Below, piece after piece: positions 8,185-20,319 of a stretch of DNA of 64,000 nucleotides. The stretch's first letter is position 1. Every line of letters starts with the position of its first letter. This DNA comes from Lepidurus packardi (lineage: Eukaryota > Arthropoda > Branchiopoda > Notostraca > Triopsidae). Position numbers and translations under genes: made by a program. Under the pieces are notes generated by a model. It worked only from the letters and a program-made list of their open reading frames with translations, was not told where the DNA came from and searched no databases. The stretch is from assembly GCA_023053545.1 (NCBI GenBank), contig JAKZAN010000025.1, positions 124,001 to 188,000 of the forward strand. Direction: 5' to 3'.

Positions 8185-11100
8185 GATAAAAACGACAAAA
8201 TTAGATTGCCTTAACTGTGCTTTCTTCAAATGTCGAAATTTCGTTTATATCTATGTATTGATTTCGCTTACTTTAAATGCCTTTCGGTTTTTTGAATGCA
8301 AATAATATAATATAATAATTGATAAAAACGACAAAATTAGATTGCCTTAACTGTGCTTTCTTCAAATGTCGAAATTTCGTTTTTTGCATGCAAATAATAT
8401 AATATAATAATTGATAAAAACGACAAAATTAGATTGCCTTAACTGTGCTTTCTTCAAATGTCGAAATTTCGTTTTTTGCATGCAAATAATATAATATAAT
8501 AATTGATAAAAACGACAAAATTAGATTGCCTTAACTGTGCTTTCTTCAAATGTCGAAATTTCGTTTTTTGCATGCAAATAATATAATATAATAATTGATA
8601 AAAACGACAAAATTAGATTGCCTTAACTGTGCTTTCTTCAAATGTCGAAATTTCGTTTTTTGCATGCAAATAATATAATATAATAATTGATAAAAACGAC
8701 AAAATTAGATTGCCTTAACTGTGCTTTCTTCAAATGTCGAAATTTCGTTTTTTGCATGGAAATAATATAATATAATAATTGATAAAAACGACAAAATTAG
8801 ATTGCCTTAACTGTGCTTTCTTCAAATGTCGAAATTTCGTTTTTTGCATGCAAATAATATAATATAATAATTGATAAAAACGACAAAATTAGATTGCGCT
8901 TTCTTCAAATGTCGAAATTTCGTTTTTTGCATGCAAATAATATAATATAATAATTGATAAAAACGACAAAATTAGATTGCCTTAACTGTGCTTTCTTCAA
9001 ATGTCGAAATTTCGTTTTTTGCATGCAAATAATATAATATAATAATTGATAAAAACGACAAAATTAGATTGCCTTAACTGTGCTTTCTTCAAATGTCGAA
9101 ATTTCGTTTTTTGCATGCAAATAATATAATATAATAATTGATAAAAACGACAAAATTAGATTGCCTTAACTGTGCTTTCTTCAAATGTCGAAATTTCGTT
9201 TTTTGCATGCAAATAATATAATATAATAATTGATAAAAACGACAAAATTAGATTGCCTTAACTGTGCTTTCTTCAAATGTCGAAATTTCGTTTATATCTA
9301 TGTATTGATTTCGCGTACTTTAAATGCCTTTCGGTTTTTTGAATGCAAATAATATAATATAATAATTGATAAAAACGACAAAATTAGATTGCCTTAACTG
9401 TGCTTTCTTCAAATGTCGAAATTTCGTTTTTTGCATGCAAATAATATAATATAATAATTGATAAAAACGACAAAATTAGATTGCCTTAACTGTGCTTTCT
9501 TCAAATGTCGAAATTTCGTTTTTTGCATGCAAATAATATAATATAATAATTGATAAAAACGACAAAATTAGATTGCCTTAACTGTGCTTTCTTCAAATGT
9601 CGAAATTTCGTTTTTTGCATGCAAATAATATAATATAATAATTGATAAAAACGACAAAATTAGATTGCCTTAACTGTGCTTTCTTCAAATGTCGAAATTT
9701 CGTTTTTTGCATGCAAATAATATAATATAATAATTGATAAAAACGACAAAATTAGATTGCCTTAACTGTGCTTTCTTCAAATGTCGAAATTTCGTTTAAA
9801 TGCCTTTCGGTTTTTTGCATGCAAATAATATAATATAATAATTGATAAAAACGACAAAATTAGATTGCCTTAACTGTGCTTTCTTCAAATGTCGAAATTT
9901 CGTTTTTTGCATGCAAATAATATAATATAATAATTGATAAAAACGACAAAATTAGATTGCCTTAACTGTGCTTTCTTCAAATGTCGAAATTTCGTTTTTT
10001 GCATGCAAATAATATAATATAATAATTGATAAAAACGACAAAATTAGATTGCCTTAACTGTGCTTTCTTCAAATGTCGAAATTTCGTTTTTTGCATGCAA
10101 ATAATATAATATAATAATTGATAAAAACGACAAAATTAGATTGCCTTAACTGTGCTTTCTTCAAATGTCGAAATTTCGTTTTTTGCATGCAAATAATATA
10201 ATATAATAATTGATAAAAACGACAAAATTAGATTGCCTTAACTGTGCTTTCTTCAAATGTCGAAATTTCGTTTTTTGCATGCAAATAATATAATATAATA
10301 ATTGATAAAAACGACAAAATTAGATTGCCTTAACTGTGCTTTCTTCAAATGTCGAAATTTCGTTTTTTGCATGCAAATAATATAATATAATAATTGATAA
10401 AAACGACAAAATTAGATTGCCTTAACTGTGCTTTCTTCAAATGTCGAAATTTCGTTTTTTGCATGCAAATAATATAATATAATAATTGATAAAAACGACA
10501 AAATTAGATTGCCTTAACTGTGCTTTCTTCAAATGTCGAAATTTCGTTTTTTGCATGCAAATAATATAATATAATAATTGATAAAAACGACAAAATTAGA
10601 TTGCCTTAACTGTGCTTTCTTCAAATGTCGAAATTTCGTTTTTTGCATGCAAATAATATAATATAATAATTGATAAAAACGACAAAATTAGATTGCCTTA
10701 ACTGTGCTTTCTTCAAATGTCGAAATTTCGTTTTTTGCATGCAAATAATATAATATAATAATTGATAAAAACGACAAAATTAGATTGCCTTAACTGTGCT
10801 TTCTTCAAATGTCGAATTTCGTTTATATCTATGTATTGATTTCGCGTACTTTAAATTTCGTTTATATCTATGTATTGATTTCGCGTACTTTAAATGCCTT
10901 TCGGTTTTTTGCATGCAAATAATATAATATAATAATTGATAAAAACGACAAAATTAGATTGCCTTAACTGTGCTTTCTTCAAATGTCGAAATTTCGTTTT
11001 TTGCATGCAAATAATATAATATAATAATTGATAAAAACGACAAAATTAGATTGCCTTAACTGTGCTTTCTTCAAATGTCGAAATTTCGTTTTTTGCATGC

Positions 11101-14100
11101 AAATAATATAATATAATAATTGATAAAAACGACAAAATTAGATTGCCTTAACTGTGCTTTCTTCAAATGTCGAAATTTCGTTTTTTGCATGCAAATAATA
11201 TAATATAATAATTGATAAAAACGACAAAATTAGATTGCCTTAACTGTGCTTTCTTCAAATGTCGAAATTTCGTTTTTTGCATGCAAATAATATAATATAA
11301 TAATTGATAAAAACGACAAAATTAGATTGCCTTAACTGTGCTTTCTTCAAATGTCGAAATTTCGTTTTTTGCATGCAAATAATATAATATAATAATTGAT
11401 AAAAACGACAAAATTAGATTGCCTTAACTGTGCTTTCTTCAAATGTCGAAATTTCGTTTTTTGCATGCAAATAATATAATATAATAATTGATAAAAACGA
11501 CAAAATTAGATTGCCTTAACTGTGCTTTCTTCAAATGTCGAAATTTCGTTTTTTGCATGCAAATAATATAATATAATAATTGATAAAAACGACAAAATTA
11601 GATTGCCTTAACTGTGCTTTCTTCAAATGTCGAAATTTCGTTTTTTGCATGCAAATAATATAATATAATAATTGATAAAAACGACAAAATTAGATTGCCT
11701 TAACTGTGCTTTCTTCAAATGTCGAAATTTCGTTTTTTGCATGCAAATAATATAATATAATAATTGATAAAAACGACAAAATTAGATTGCCTTAACTGTG
11801 CTTTCTTCAAATGTCGAAATTTCGTTTTTTGCATGCAAATAATATAATATAATAATTGATAAAAACGACAAAATTAGATTGCCTTAACTGTGCTTTCTTC
11901 AAATGTCGAAATTTCGTTTTTTGCAAGCAAATAATATAATATAATAATTGATAAAAACGACAAAATTAGATTGCCTTAACTGTGCTTTCTTCAAATGTCG
12001 AAATTTCGTTTTTTGCATGCAAATAATATAATATAATAATTGATAAAAACGACAAAATTAGATTGCCTTAACTGTGCTTTCTTCAAATGTCGAAATTTCG
12101 TTTTTTGCATGCAAATAATATAATATAATAATTGATAAAAACGACAAAATTAGATTGCCTTAACTGTGCTTTCTTCAAATGTCGAAATTTCGTTTTTTGC
12201 ATGCAAATAATATAATATAATAATTGATAAAAACGACAAAATTAGATTGCCTTAACTGTGCTTTCTTCAAATGTCGAAATTTCGTTTTTTGCATGCAAAT
12301 AATATAATATAATAATTGATAAAAACGACAAAATTAGATTGCCTTAACTGTGCTTTCTTCAAATGTCGAAATTTCGTTTATATCTATGTATTGATTTCGC
12401 GTACTTTAAATGCCTTTCGGTTTTTTGCATGCAAATAATATAATATAATAATTGATAAAAACGACAAAATTAGATTGCCTTAACTGTGCTTTCTTCAAAT
12501 GTCGAAATTTCGTTTTTTGCATGCAAATAATATAATATAATAATTGATAAAAACGACAAAATTAGATTGCCTTAACTGTGCTTTCTTCAAATGTCGAAAT
12601 TTCGTTTTTTGCATGCAAATAATATAATATAATAATTGATAAAAACGACAAAATTAGATTGCCTTAACTGTGCTTTCTTCAAATGTCGAAATTTCGTTTA
12701 TATCTATGTATTGATTTCGCGTACTTTAAATGCCTTTCGGTTTTTTGCATGCAAATAATATAATATAATAATTGATAAAAACGACAAAATTAGATTGCCT
12801 TAACTGTGCTTTCTTCAAATGTCGAAATTTCGTTTTTTGCATGCAAATAATATAATATAATAATTGATAAAAACGACAAAATTAGATTGCCTTAACTGTG
12901 CTTTCTTCAAATGTCGAAATTTCGTTTTTTGCATGCAAATAATATAATATAATAATTGATAAAAACGACAAAATTAGATTGCCTTAACTGTGCTTTCTTC
13001 AAATGTCGAAATTTCGTTTTTTGCATGCAAATAATATAATATAATAATTGATAAAAACGACAAAATTAGATTGCCTTAACTGTGCTTTCTTCAAATGTCG
13101 AAATTTCGTTTATATCTATGTATTGATTTCGCGTACTTTAAATGCCTTTCGGTTTTTTGCATGCAAATAATATAATATAATAATTGATAAAAACGACAAA
13201 ATTAGATTGCCTTAACTGTGCTTTCTTCAAATGTCGAAATTTCGTTTTTTGCATGCAAATAATATAATATAATAATTGATAAAAACGACAAAATTAGATT
13301 GCCTTAACTGTGCTTTCTTCAAATGTCGAAATTTCGTTTTTTGCATGCAAATAATATAATATAATAATTGATAAAAACGACAAAATTAGATTGCCTTAAC
13401 TGTGCTTTCTTCAAATGTCGAAATTTCGTTTTTTGCATGCAAATAATATAATATAATAATTGATAAAAACGACAAAATTAGATTGCCTTAACTGTGCTTT
13501 CTTCAAATGTCGAAATTTCGTTTTTTGCATGCAAATAATATAATATAATAATTGATAAAAACGACAAAATTAGATTGCCTTAACTGTGCTTTCTTCAAAT
13601 GTCGAAATTTCGTTTTTTGCATGCAAATAATATAATATAATAATTGATAAAAACGACAAAATTAGATTGCCTTAACTGTGCTTTCTTCAAATGTCGAAAT
13701 TTCGTTTTTTGCATGCAAATAATATAATATAATAATTGATAAAAACGACAAAATTAGATTGCCTTAACTGTGCTTTCTTCAAATGTCGAAATTTCGTTTT
13801 TTGCATGCAAATAATATAATATAATAATTGATAAAAACGACAAAATTAGATTGCCTTAACTGTGCTTTCTTCAAATGTCGAAATTTCGTTTTTTGCATGC
13901 AAATAATATAATATAATAATTGATAAAAACGACAAAATTAGATTGCCTTAACTGTGCTTTCTTCAAATGTCGAAATTTCGTTTTTTGCATGCAAATAATA
14001 TAATAATAATAATTTCGTTTTTTGCATGCAAATAATATAATATAATAATTGATAAAAACGACAAAATTAGATTGCCTTAACTGTGCTTTCTTCAAATGTC

Positions 14101-14578
14101 GAAATTTCGTTTTTTGCATGCAAATAATATAATAATTGATAAAAACGACAAAATTAGATTGCCTTAACTATGCTTTCTTCAAATGTCGAAATTTCGTTTT
14201 TTGCATGCAAATAATATAATATAATAATTGATAAAAACGACAAAATTAGATTGCCTTAACTGTGCTTTCTTCAAATGTCGAAATTTCGTTTTTTGCATGC
14301 AAATAATATAATATAATAATTGATAAAAACGACAAAATTAGATTGCCTTAACTGTGCTTTCTTCAAATGTCGAAATTTCGTTTATATCTATGTATTGATT
14401 TCGCGTACTTTAAATGCCTTTCGGTTTTTTGAATGCAAATAATGTAATATAATAATTGATAAAAACGACAAAATTAGATTGCCTTAACTGTGCTTTCTTC
14501 AAATGTCGAAATTTCGTTTATATCTATGTATTGATTTCGCGTACTTTAAATGCCTTTCGGTTTTTTGAATGCAAATAA
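8185..14578. repeat. 92/136-bp satellite array, unit 1
   Basis: About 65 head-to-tail monomers. The common form is 92 bp: GATAAAAACGACAAAATTAG, GCTTTCTTCAAATGTCG, TTTGCATGCAAAT and an ATAATATAATA tract. About eight copies have an extra 44 bp (ATATCTATGTATTG...CCTTTCGG) and are 136 bp. The first and last monomers are the long form with GAATGC instead of GCATGC, so the 136-bp form is probably ancestral and the 92-bp form a deletion product between TTCGTTT and TTCGGTTT. A few private variants exist, such as truncated monomers near 13990 and 14120 and a doubled long segment near 10820-10900. Confidence 0.95.
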
Positions 14579-16037
14579 CAGAAAGCTTTTTATGGAGGGT
14601 AGCTTTACTGTTTATATGTGCATATATCTTTTATCTGTGTATAATGCCGTAAAAAGGAAAATATTGCACTGGGAATTAATCCTTACATAGGTAGTCTAAC
14701 AATGATAGATAAGTAAAGGAGCCCCACATTTTTTATGACAAGTGTTGTATTGGTGTTCTTTAACAGAACCTTTACACTCGTTGTTGTAAATAAATGTGTG
14801 GCTTACAACGCCCCGCCATCGTGGACCGAGTCCGCCCGAAGCCATACAGACGTCGAAGCCAATATGCAGCCGATACCCGAGCCGCCTCACCGTACCTTTC
14901 CGTATCCTTACTTTTAAATCTGTACCCAGTCCCCATTGATAGTAGTAAAACTTAAATACACGTTACAATTCAACAATCACAATATGTTATATTTATGACA
15001 AAATAAATTATCGTAAAAATAAATTATCTTGACACATTCTAACCGATCATTAATAATCAATTAATAACATAAAAGGAAAACAATAAAAGGAAAAACAGAA
15101 CTGCTAACTCTAGTTAAAAAATTAAATTTTTTAATGTTTTCAAATTCTAAAACTTCCTTAGCATCTTCAGTGCTACGCTCTTTATAAGCTATAAAAACTT
15201 AATAAATTAATACTAACCCTAAAAAGACTACAGATAAACAAAAAAAAGAAGACTTCATTTAAGATTTTTGCAATATAATAATAAGATTAGACCACTCCTC
15301 CAACGGAATCGCACAGAAAGGACACGCGGACGCAAATCCATTAGTTCCATGCGGTAAAGCAACGGACTCCCAATACCTAACATAAAGAACCGATTTAACA
15401 TAAAGAAATTTGTAATTTTGTAATGTTTTAATGTTTTAATTGTTTAATTTTTTAATTTTGTACATGCGTACATTTTGTAATTTTAATTTTTTATATTTCT
15501 TTTCTAAATTCCTGTGCCGCTTATGTAAATTCCTGTGAATATAATAAATTCTTTTGCCGCTTATTCCTGATTCCTGTAACGTTTATTCGCTGGACGTATT
15601 TTTTGTATATTAATTTTTTAATCTAAAAAAAAATAATAATAAAAAATATGCTATGAAAAAGATCTTTGACGATGATTTTTTTTTTATTTTGGTTATATAA
15701 TTTTTGCTAGATGCTGTAACATGCAGTGTTCTGGATCAGATCTGTAAATTTTCCGAAAAAAATCAATCAAATCACTGCCAATTTAGGGTCAACGCCGATC
15801 ATATCAATAATGGCCTATTTATGTGAGTGATATAATTTGTTTAAAAAGATCTAGAACACCGGTAACAAACATCTGTTCGCGGCAACTGCACCAAACTGAA
15901 ACCGAGTTCGCGGTTCGAGAATGCGGGTTCTAAACACACCATGTTTAAGACAGTTGAAGCTGTAAGTCAATAAAGCATAATAGTAATATTTATACGTACT
16001 AGTGAAGTGGCTTATTAGTTCACAGGTTAATATAAAG
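14579..16037. other. AT-rich spacer, unit 1 to unit 2
   Basis: No gene is recognised. A GC-richer island at about 14795-14900 carries overlapping 60- and 64-codon ORFs on opposite strands with no domain. The rest is low-complexity T/A sequence, including imperfect ATTCCTGT...GCCGCTTAT repeats near 15505-15580 and A/T homopolymers near 15625-15690. The region recurs almost unchanged at 44204-45664. Confidence 0.5.
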
Positions 16038-16039
16038 TA

Positions 16040-16111
16040 CAGTCATGAGCAAAAAAAACTGCTCAGCCAAAGCGCAGAGGTCTAATTAGGCCTCTTGAGA
16101 CTGATTTACCT
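16040..16111. repeat. Left 72-bp TIR of OTU element, copy 2
   Basis: It starts CAGTCATGAGC next to TA and ends CTGATTTACCT. It is the inverted copy of 19110-19181 with one A/G difference. Sequence inward of it (from about 16154) again matches the other end inverted. Confidence 0.8.
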
Positions 16112-17010
16112 TCAACGTTAGGCTATTGCAACCCCACCTTTCCAGTTTTTCCAGACCGCGGCAATCCGCTGCAACTCGCATAAAAGCGGGTTTAGGCATG
16201 TTGTAGGAGTTGGCTTAAAAGCAGCAAAACACATAAACCAACAGTGTTGCACGTGATCTGTATTTTTCTCCCCATGCTTTGCCGCGGCTGACGCCCGAGG
16301 GTGCTTAGAACCAAAAGAATAAATATTATGTGTTCAGTATGGTTTTTGACAACTGAGAAATAAAACGGAATGGATATTGATATGACTAAAAACGTACAGT
16401 GAAAGTTGAATGTTACCCCAACAGCCTCATCCTTTGTTGTTTAGTAACAAGTTTTAACTAAGAAGACCATTGCCCGAATTATGCTTTTAATTAATACCTT
16501 AAGTAAAAAATAAAAACCTTAAATACAAAAAATAAAGGACGAGAAGTTCGAAACTTTTCTTTGGGAACGTATGATGCTGCTGCTGACTTTTTTCTTCGTT
16601 CCATTCTTCTTGTAAGACACCAAGTATGACTGGTAAACTTATTACTTATGGTGTAACGAATATTACTTTGACCCATAGAATTTCCGGAGCTCTAAAATAG
16701 GAAAGCCTTTTTTTCGTGACGGCCATATCGAGAGTTTCAAAGCGTATGATCGTATCCTTGATAAATGTATGCCCCGGAAAGAAAGGGAATGTTGTATTTG
16801 TGTAAGGATGTGTATTCGTATTAATTAACCTTGGTGTTGGGGGATTCTGTTTGGTATTTGACGTAAGTCTGTGATCTGACCTTATTCTACTTGTACTGTT
16901 GATTGACCGCACTCGGACGACTTATTGTTGTATTGTACTTTCTATATTTGCGTCCTGAACTACCCGTATATAAGCTCCTACGGTTTCGAATACAGTCAGT
17001 TTATATTTGC
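16112..17010. other. 3' flank of OTU gene inside the element, copy 2
   Basis: This covers the inner left end and the region downstream of the OTU stop. Short ORFs on the minus strand (16491-16676 and 16646-16912) have no domain, and the longer one lacks an ATG start. Next to the OTU stop, copy 1 differs from copies 2 and 3 by a small indel (TTTCC versus TTTATATTTGC). Confidence 0.5.
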
Positions 17011-18171
17011 TTAAACAATGGTTTTGGGAAAAAAGGCTTTAGTGACATTTTCTTCGTGCTCTCCATTATTTGCGGCAAAAGCTTTTGGGACAGACAATTC
17101 AAAATCTGAGCTTGAATTTTCATGCGAGAACGACTCGCGAAGCCCTGAACTAACAGCGCTACTACTATTTTGCATAGAGCTGCAAAAAGAAACTGCAACA
17201 GGTGTTATCACATTTGCAGTTTCAATTGGATGACTGGGAATAACTGACGCAGTTTCTACCACATCAAGAACCGGAAGAGTGCAGTTCTCTGACAAAAAGA
17301 GGGGTGACTGACTAGCACGCTCAATCACAGGCACAAAATGATTGGGATTCCAGGATGTTGGAGGGACTAAACGTCCATTTTCCTTCTTCGTGAAGTTTGC
17401 CAAAAGCCCAGTCCACAAAATTCGAATAGTTTCAGAGGAAACGGCACCGCTTGGTGAAAACGTCTCGTTTAAGAAATTCGCTTGGTGAGATGCTCTGATT
17501 CCATCCGCTTTCGGATAAACTGACTCCACGGCTATCTTACAAACATTAGCCAAAGCTGGGAATGCAATAATGCTCGAATATTCCCGATCCCTGGCGTGTT
17601 CCATGGAATAGTACTTAAAACAGTCTTCCGCCGGTGGAATACCTGTAGGGCACACTGAGTCAACGCCCGTGAATTTAACACGGTCGAAAGTGAATCCTGA
17701 GTACTCGACTAGGGTTCCAATTTGTTTCATCGAGAGGTATCCTGCCGACTCCCTGGAGTACAACTCATAATTGGTTGCTAATTCGACCACAACTCGGCAG
17801 CGCAACTCAACGGCATGCCTTTGGTTGCCGAACAAAGACAAAGAAGCGGAATTGTAGAAACAATTCCCATCTCCATTGCTGCACAAAGCTAAACATTCGC
17901 TCAAACGCTCGGGCAAAGTACTGGAAGCAGTTGTGTCAATTTGGTCAATATTAAAACTCTGAGATTGCCATATTGCCATACGCTTCGGGAGAGGGTAAGC
18001 ATCGAACTCTGTTTTCTTTGAAAAACACGCCTGCCTAAACTTCTCGAAATGTTCGTTACTAATCAGTATGGGCGCTCTTGAAGAACTATCGTAGGCCGAC
18101 GCAGGCAAATTTGCTCTACGTTCAAGATCGCGTAGACAATTTTTAAAAAACTGCGCCCTTGATTTACTCAT
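17011..18171 (-). CDS. Vertnin-like OTU-fold protein, copy 2
   Basis: The 386-aa product is identical to copy 1, with D101/C104 and H278 of the OTU-type active site intact. It lies wholly inside the complete TIR element 16040-19181, 971 bp from the left end. A putative 142-nt 5'UTR intron ends at the CTAACAG acceptor just upstream of the ATG. Perfect protein identity despite small flanking differences points to recent duplication, gene conversion or selection. Deubiquitinase activity is inferred from the motif only. Confidence 0.8.
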   Translation of the reverse strand: MSKSRAQFFKNCLRDLERRANLPASAYDSSSRAPILISNEHFEKFRQACFSKKTEFDAYPLPKRMAIWQSQSFNIDQIDTTASSTLPERLSECLALCSNGDGNCFYNSASLSLFGNQRHAVELRCRVVVELATNYELYSRESAGYLSMKQIGTLVEYSGFTFDRVKFTGVDSVCPTGIPPAEDCFKYYSMEHARDREYSSIIAFPALANVCKIAVESVYPKADGIRASHQANFLNETFSPSGAVSSETIRILWTGLLANFTKKENGRLVPPTSWNPNHFVPVIERASQSPLFLSENCTLPVLDVVETASVIPSHPIETANVITPVAVSFCSSMQNSSSAVSSGLRESFSHENSSSDFELSVPKAFAANNGEHEENVTKAFFPKTIV

Positions 18172-18454
18172 ATTAGTAAAGAGAGAAAGGGTTAATCTGT
18201 TAGAAGAAAAAAGTCAAATAATCTAATCCAGGGTTAAGAGGGAAAAAAATAATCCGGGTTAAAGAAGAACAGAACTAAATAATCAATCCAAGAAAAAAGT
18301 CAAAGGGAAACACAGAATGCAATAAAAAATAACCTTACTGAAAAATCTAATCCAAGGTTAAGAGGAACTACATTAAATAATTAATCCGGGTTAGAAGAAC
18401 TACACTATAAGGCACTACGCTACAATTGCTAGCTAACATGCGAACACAGTGAAG

Positions 18455-18493
18455 GACTGAAGGAAGAATGGTTCAATGCAACGGCCTTATATA
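18455..18493 (-). promoter_or_regulatory. OTU gene core promoter, copy 2
   Basis: TATATAA (18487-18493) with a TCAGTC initiator (18455-18460) about 35 bp downstream on the minus strand, as in copy 1. A 1-nt deletion relative to the other copies lies in the nearby transcribed leader (CGAACACAG instead of CGAAACACAG). Confidence 0.55.
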
Positions 18494-18616
18494 GTGTGCT
18501 GCGGCATGCAACCCTCGCAGCGGATCGCTAGCCCCTCCCCTAACATGGCTGAACCCGCTTTTATGCGAGTTGCAGCGGTTGCCGCGGTCTAGAAGAAGGG
18601 TTGTGATAGCCAATCC

Positions 18617-19117
18617 ATTTACCTTCATTAGTGGGTGAAAGAGCTTGAACCAATCGGTTACAAGGTGCGCCCGGGAAATTCAAAGGTTTTGTTGATATAT
18701 AAAAATATGTATGACTATATTCCTTCGTTTCATGTGATCTGTTAATACTTTGTTATACCACCATTATTTTCGATACACGCATGTAGTCTCCGTGGCATAG
18801 AGTCAACCAGCTTTAGCCAGAAATCTGAATTATCAGCTAATTGTTCCCATACTCAGCTTGCCTCTTCCCAGAGCGTATCTTCGTTTCTTATGTTGGATTG
18901 GCTAAAAAGGCACGTTATTGGAGTTTAAAATAAAGGAAATTAAAACAAATAAAGGAGATTATAACATATCCGCTTTCTCGCTTAATTTTAGAATTTTAAT
19001 CTCCAACGAAGGGATTTAGTCATACATATTTTTATATATCAACAAAACCTTTGAATTTCCCGGGCGCACCTTGTAACCGATTGGTTCAAGCTCTTTCACC
19101 CACTAATGGAGGTAAAT
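18617..19117. repeat. 501-bp inverted-repeat insertion, copy 2
   Basis: Arms at 18617-18717 and 19017-19117 enclose a non-coding core in the same orientation as copy 1. The insertion separates the OTU promoter side from the outer TIR. Confidence 0.7.
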
Positions 19118-19183
19118 CAGCCTCAAGAGGCCTAATTAGACCTCTGCGCTTTGGCTGAGCAGTTTTTTTTGCTCATGACTGTA

Positions 19184-20319
19184 CATTAGAACACACCGCT
19201 TGTTCTTTAACCAATTTGGACAAATTAAGGGGATTACAGCAAACAGGGACGGGAAAGAGTAGCAGGGGGTGGTAAAACTGGGTGGAGTGGGGTTGCTCAG
19301 GGAATAGCTTGCTAGCACAGCCAACTCTGACCTCGACGACTTCTGCGTTTTCTTTTAACATAGGAAATGCGGACGTTTTTCCCATCAAAAATGACCATAT
19401 AAAGTGCTTTATCTCAAAAACTATCTGTCCGATTTTCTTAGTTTTTCCACTATAAATCTTACAAAAAAATCAAGGATTTTTTGAGACCATTTTCATGCCT
19501 GTCAGACAATTTTGAAAAATTCGACCGGCCTCCCTAATAGGGAGGCCGGTCGACCTTTCACTTTTTGTGTATTGCGACTTGACATCGGGTGTTTTTTAGA
19601 ATTTTAATTTTGGAAAATCCACGCGTTCACGTAACTAAACCGTTCTTTTTCTATTTTGTAGAACGTTGGAGTAGGCACCCGTCACGAATGTCGGACAGTG
19701 AAATAACTGTTAATGTAAAAGATATTTTAGAGTTAAACGACATGTTTTGTAGAAAGTATAGTGTTTAAATAAAAATTAAATCAACCCTGCATATTGTGGT
19801 TAACTAGACACATGTTCCTTTCCCACAGTAATTTTTTTCAGAATTTTATCTGTTACCTCCGATTTTCCAAAAATATAATTGTAGACCACACTTGATTTTG
19901 TCCTGAAGTCAATATCCCAGAAGGTGGGGCTTGTTCGGCCATCTTGTTCGCCCACTTTGCCTGCAGGTAGCTTATCCTTCCCTTTTCTACGTTGCCGAAC
20001 AAGTGCCGCTTAATCAATGTTAATGGTAAGCAGCACAGCGGTGGGCATAAAAAAGCGACTTCTATTCTATAATTTAGAATGGTCTGCCTTATTTTCATTT
20101 ATATTGTAAGGCGTTAGTGTTTTAGTTAATTGTTTTTTCAGCAAAACAGATCTTACGAAAATACAGAATTGAGGGAGGTTTTCCCAGCAGCTGTACTGTG
20201 CGTTACACTGTAAATGTTAGAATGTTTTAAATATAATTCATTCGCGATTTCGAACTAGCACTTTATTACTGAAGAAAATAATCAGAGCTATATCTACAAA
20301 GGCCCTTAGTAGATAGCTC
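19184..20319. other. AT-rich spacer, unit 2
   Basis: Near-identical to 2725-3860, including the 33-bp palindrome at 19521-19553. Substitutions relative to unit 1 occur near 20042, 20066 and 20115. No gene recognised. Confidence 0.5.
19521..19553. repeat. Perfect 16-bp-arm palindrome, unit 2
   Basis: The same palindrome as at 3062-3094, unchanged. Confidence 0.8.

Larger units (their letters stand above)
16040..19181 (-). mobile_element. OTU-carrying TA-flanked TIR element, copy 2 (complete)
   Basis: This is a 3142-bp element bounded by inverted 72-bp ends (16040-16111 and 19110-19181, 71 of 72 matching) that start CAGTCATGAGC. Both ends abut TA (16038-16039 and 19182-19183), the target and terminal bases typical of Tc1/mariner. 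A second inverted block (about 16154-16194 against the GCTTTTATGCGAGTTGCAG region near 18556-18592) extends the ends inward; on the right it is split off by the 501-bp insertion. Without that insertion the element would be about 2.64 kb. The only gene is the OTU protein on the minus strand. No DDE transposase ORF is present, so mobilisation in trans is inferred. Confidence 0.65.

Noticed and set aside
13871-14119. 82-codon ORF inside the satellite
   Set aside because: It is satellite sequence kept open only by local indels; the 92-bp period is not a multiple of three.
8185-14578. Possible CRISPR array
   Set aside because: Monomers are identical throughout with no unique spacers, and the context is eukaryotic.
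14696-14917. Overlapping 64- and 60-codon ORFs on opposite strands (also 44321-44542)
   Set aside because: They occupy the same GC-richer island, have no domain, and at most one could be real.
15295-15375. tRNA-like fragment (GGTAAAGCAACGGACTCCCAAT)
   Set aside because: The anticodon arm does not pair well and no B box or T arm follows; at best a decayed tRNA-derived repeat.
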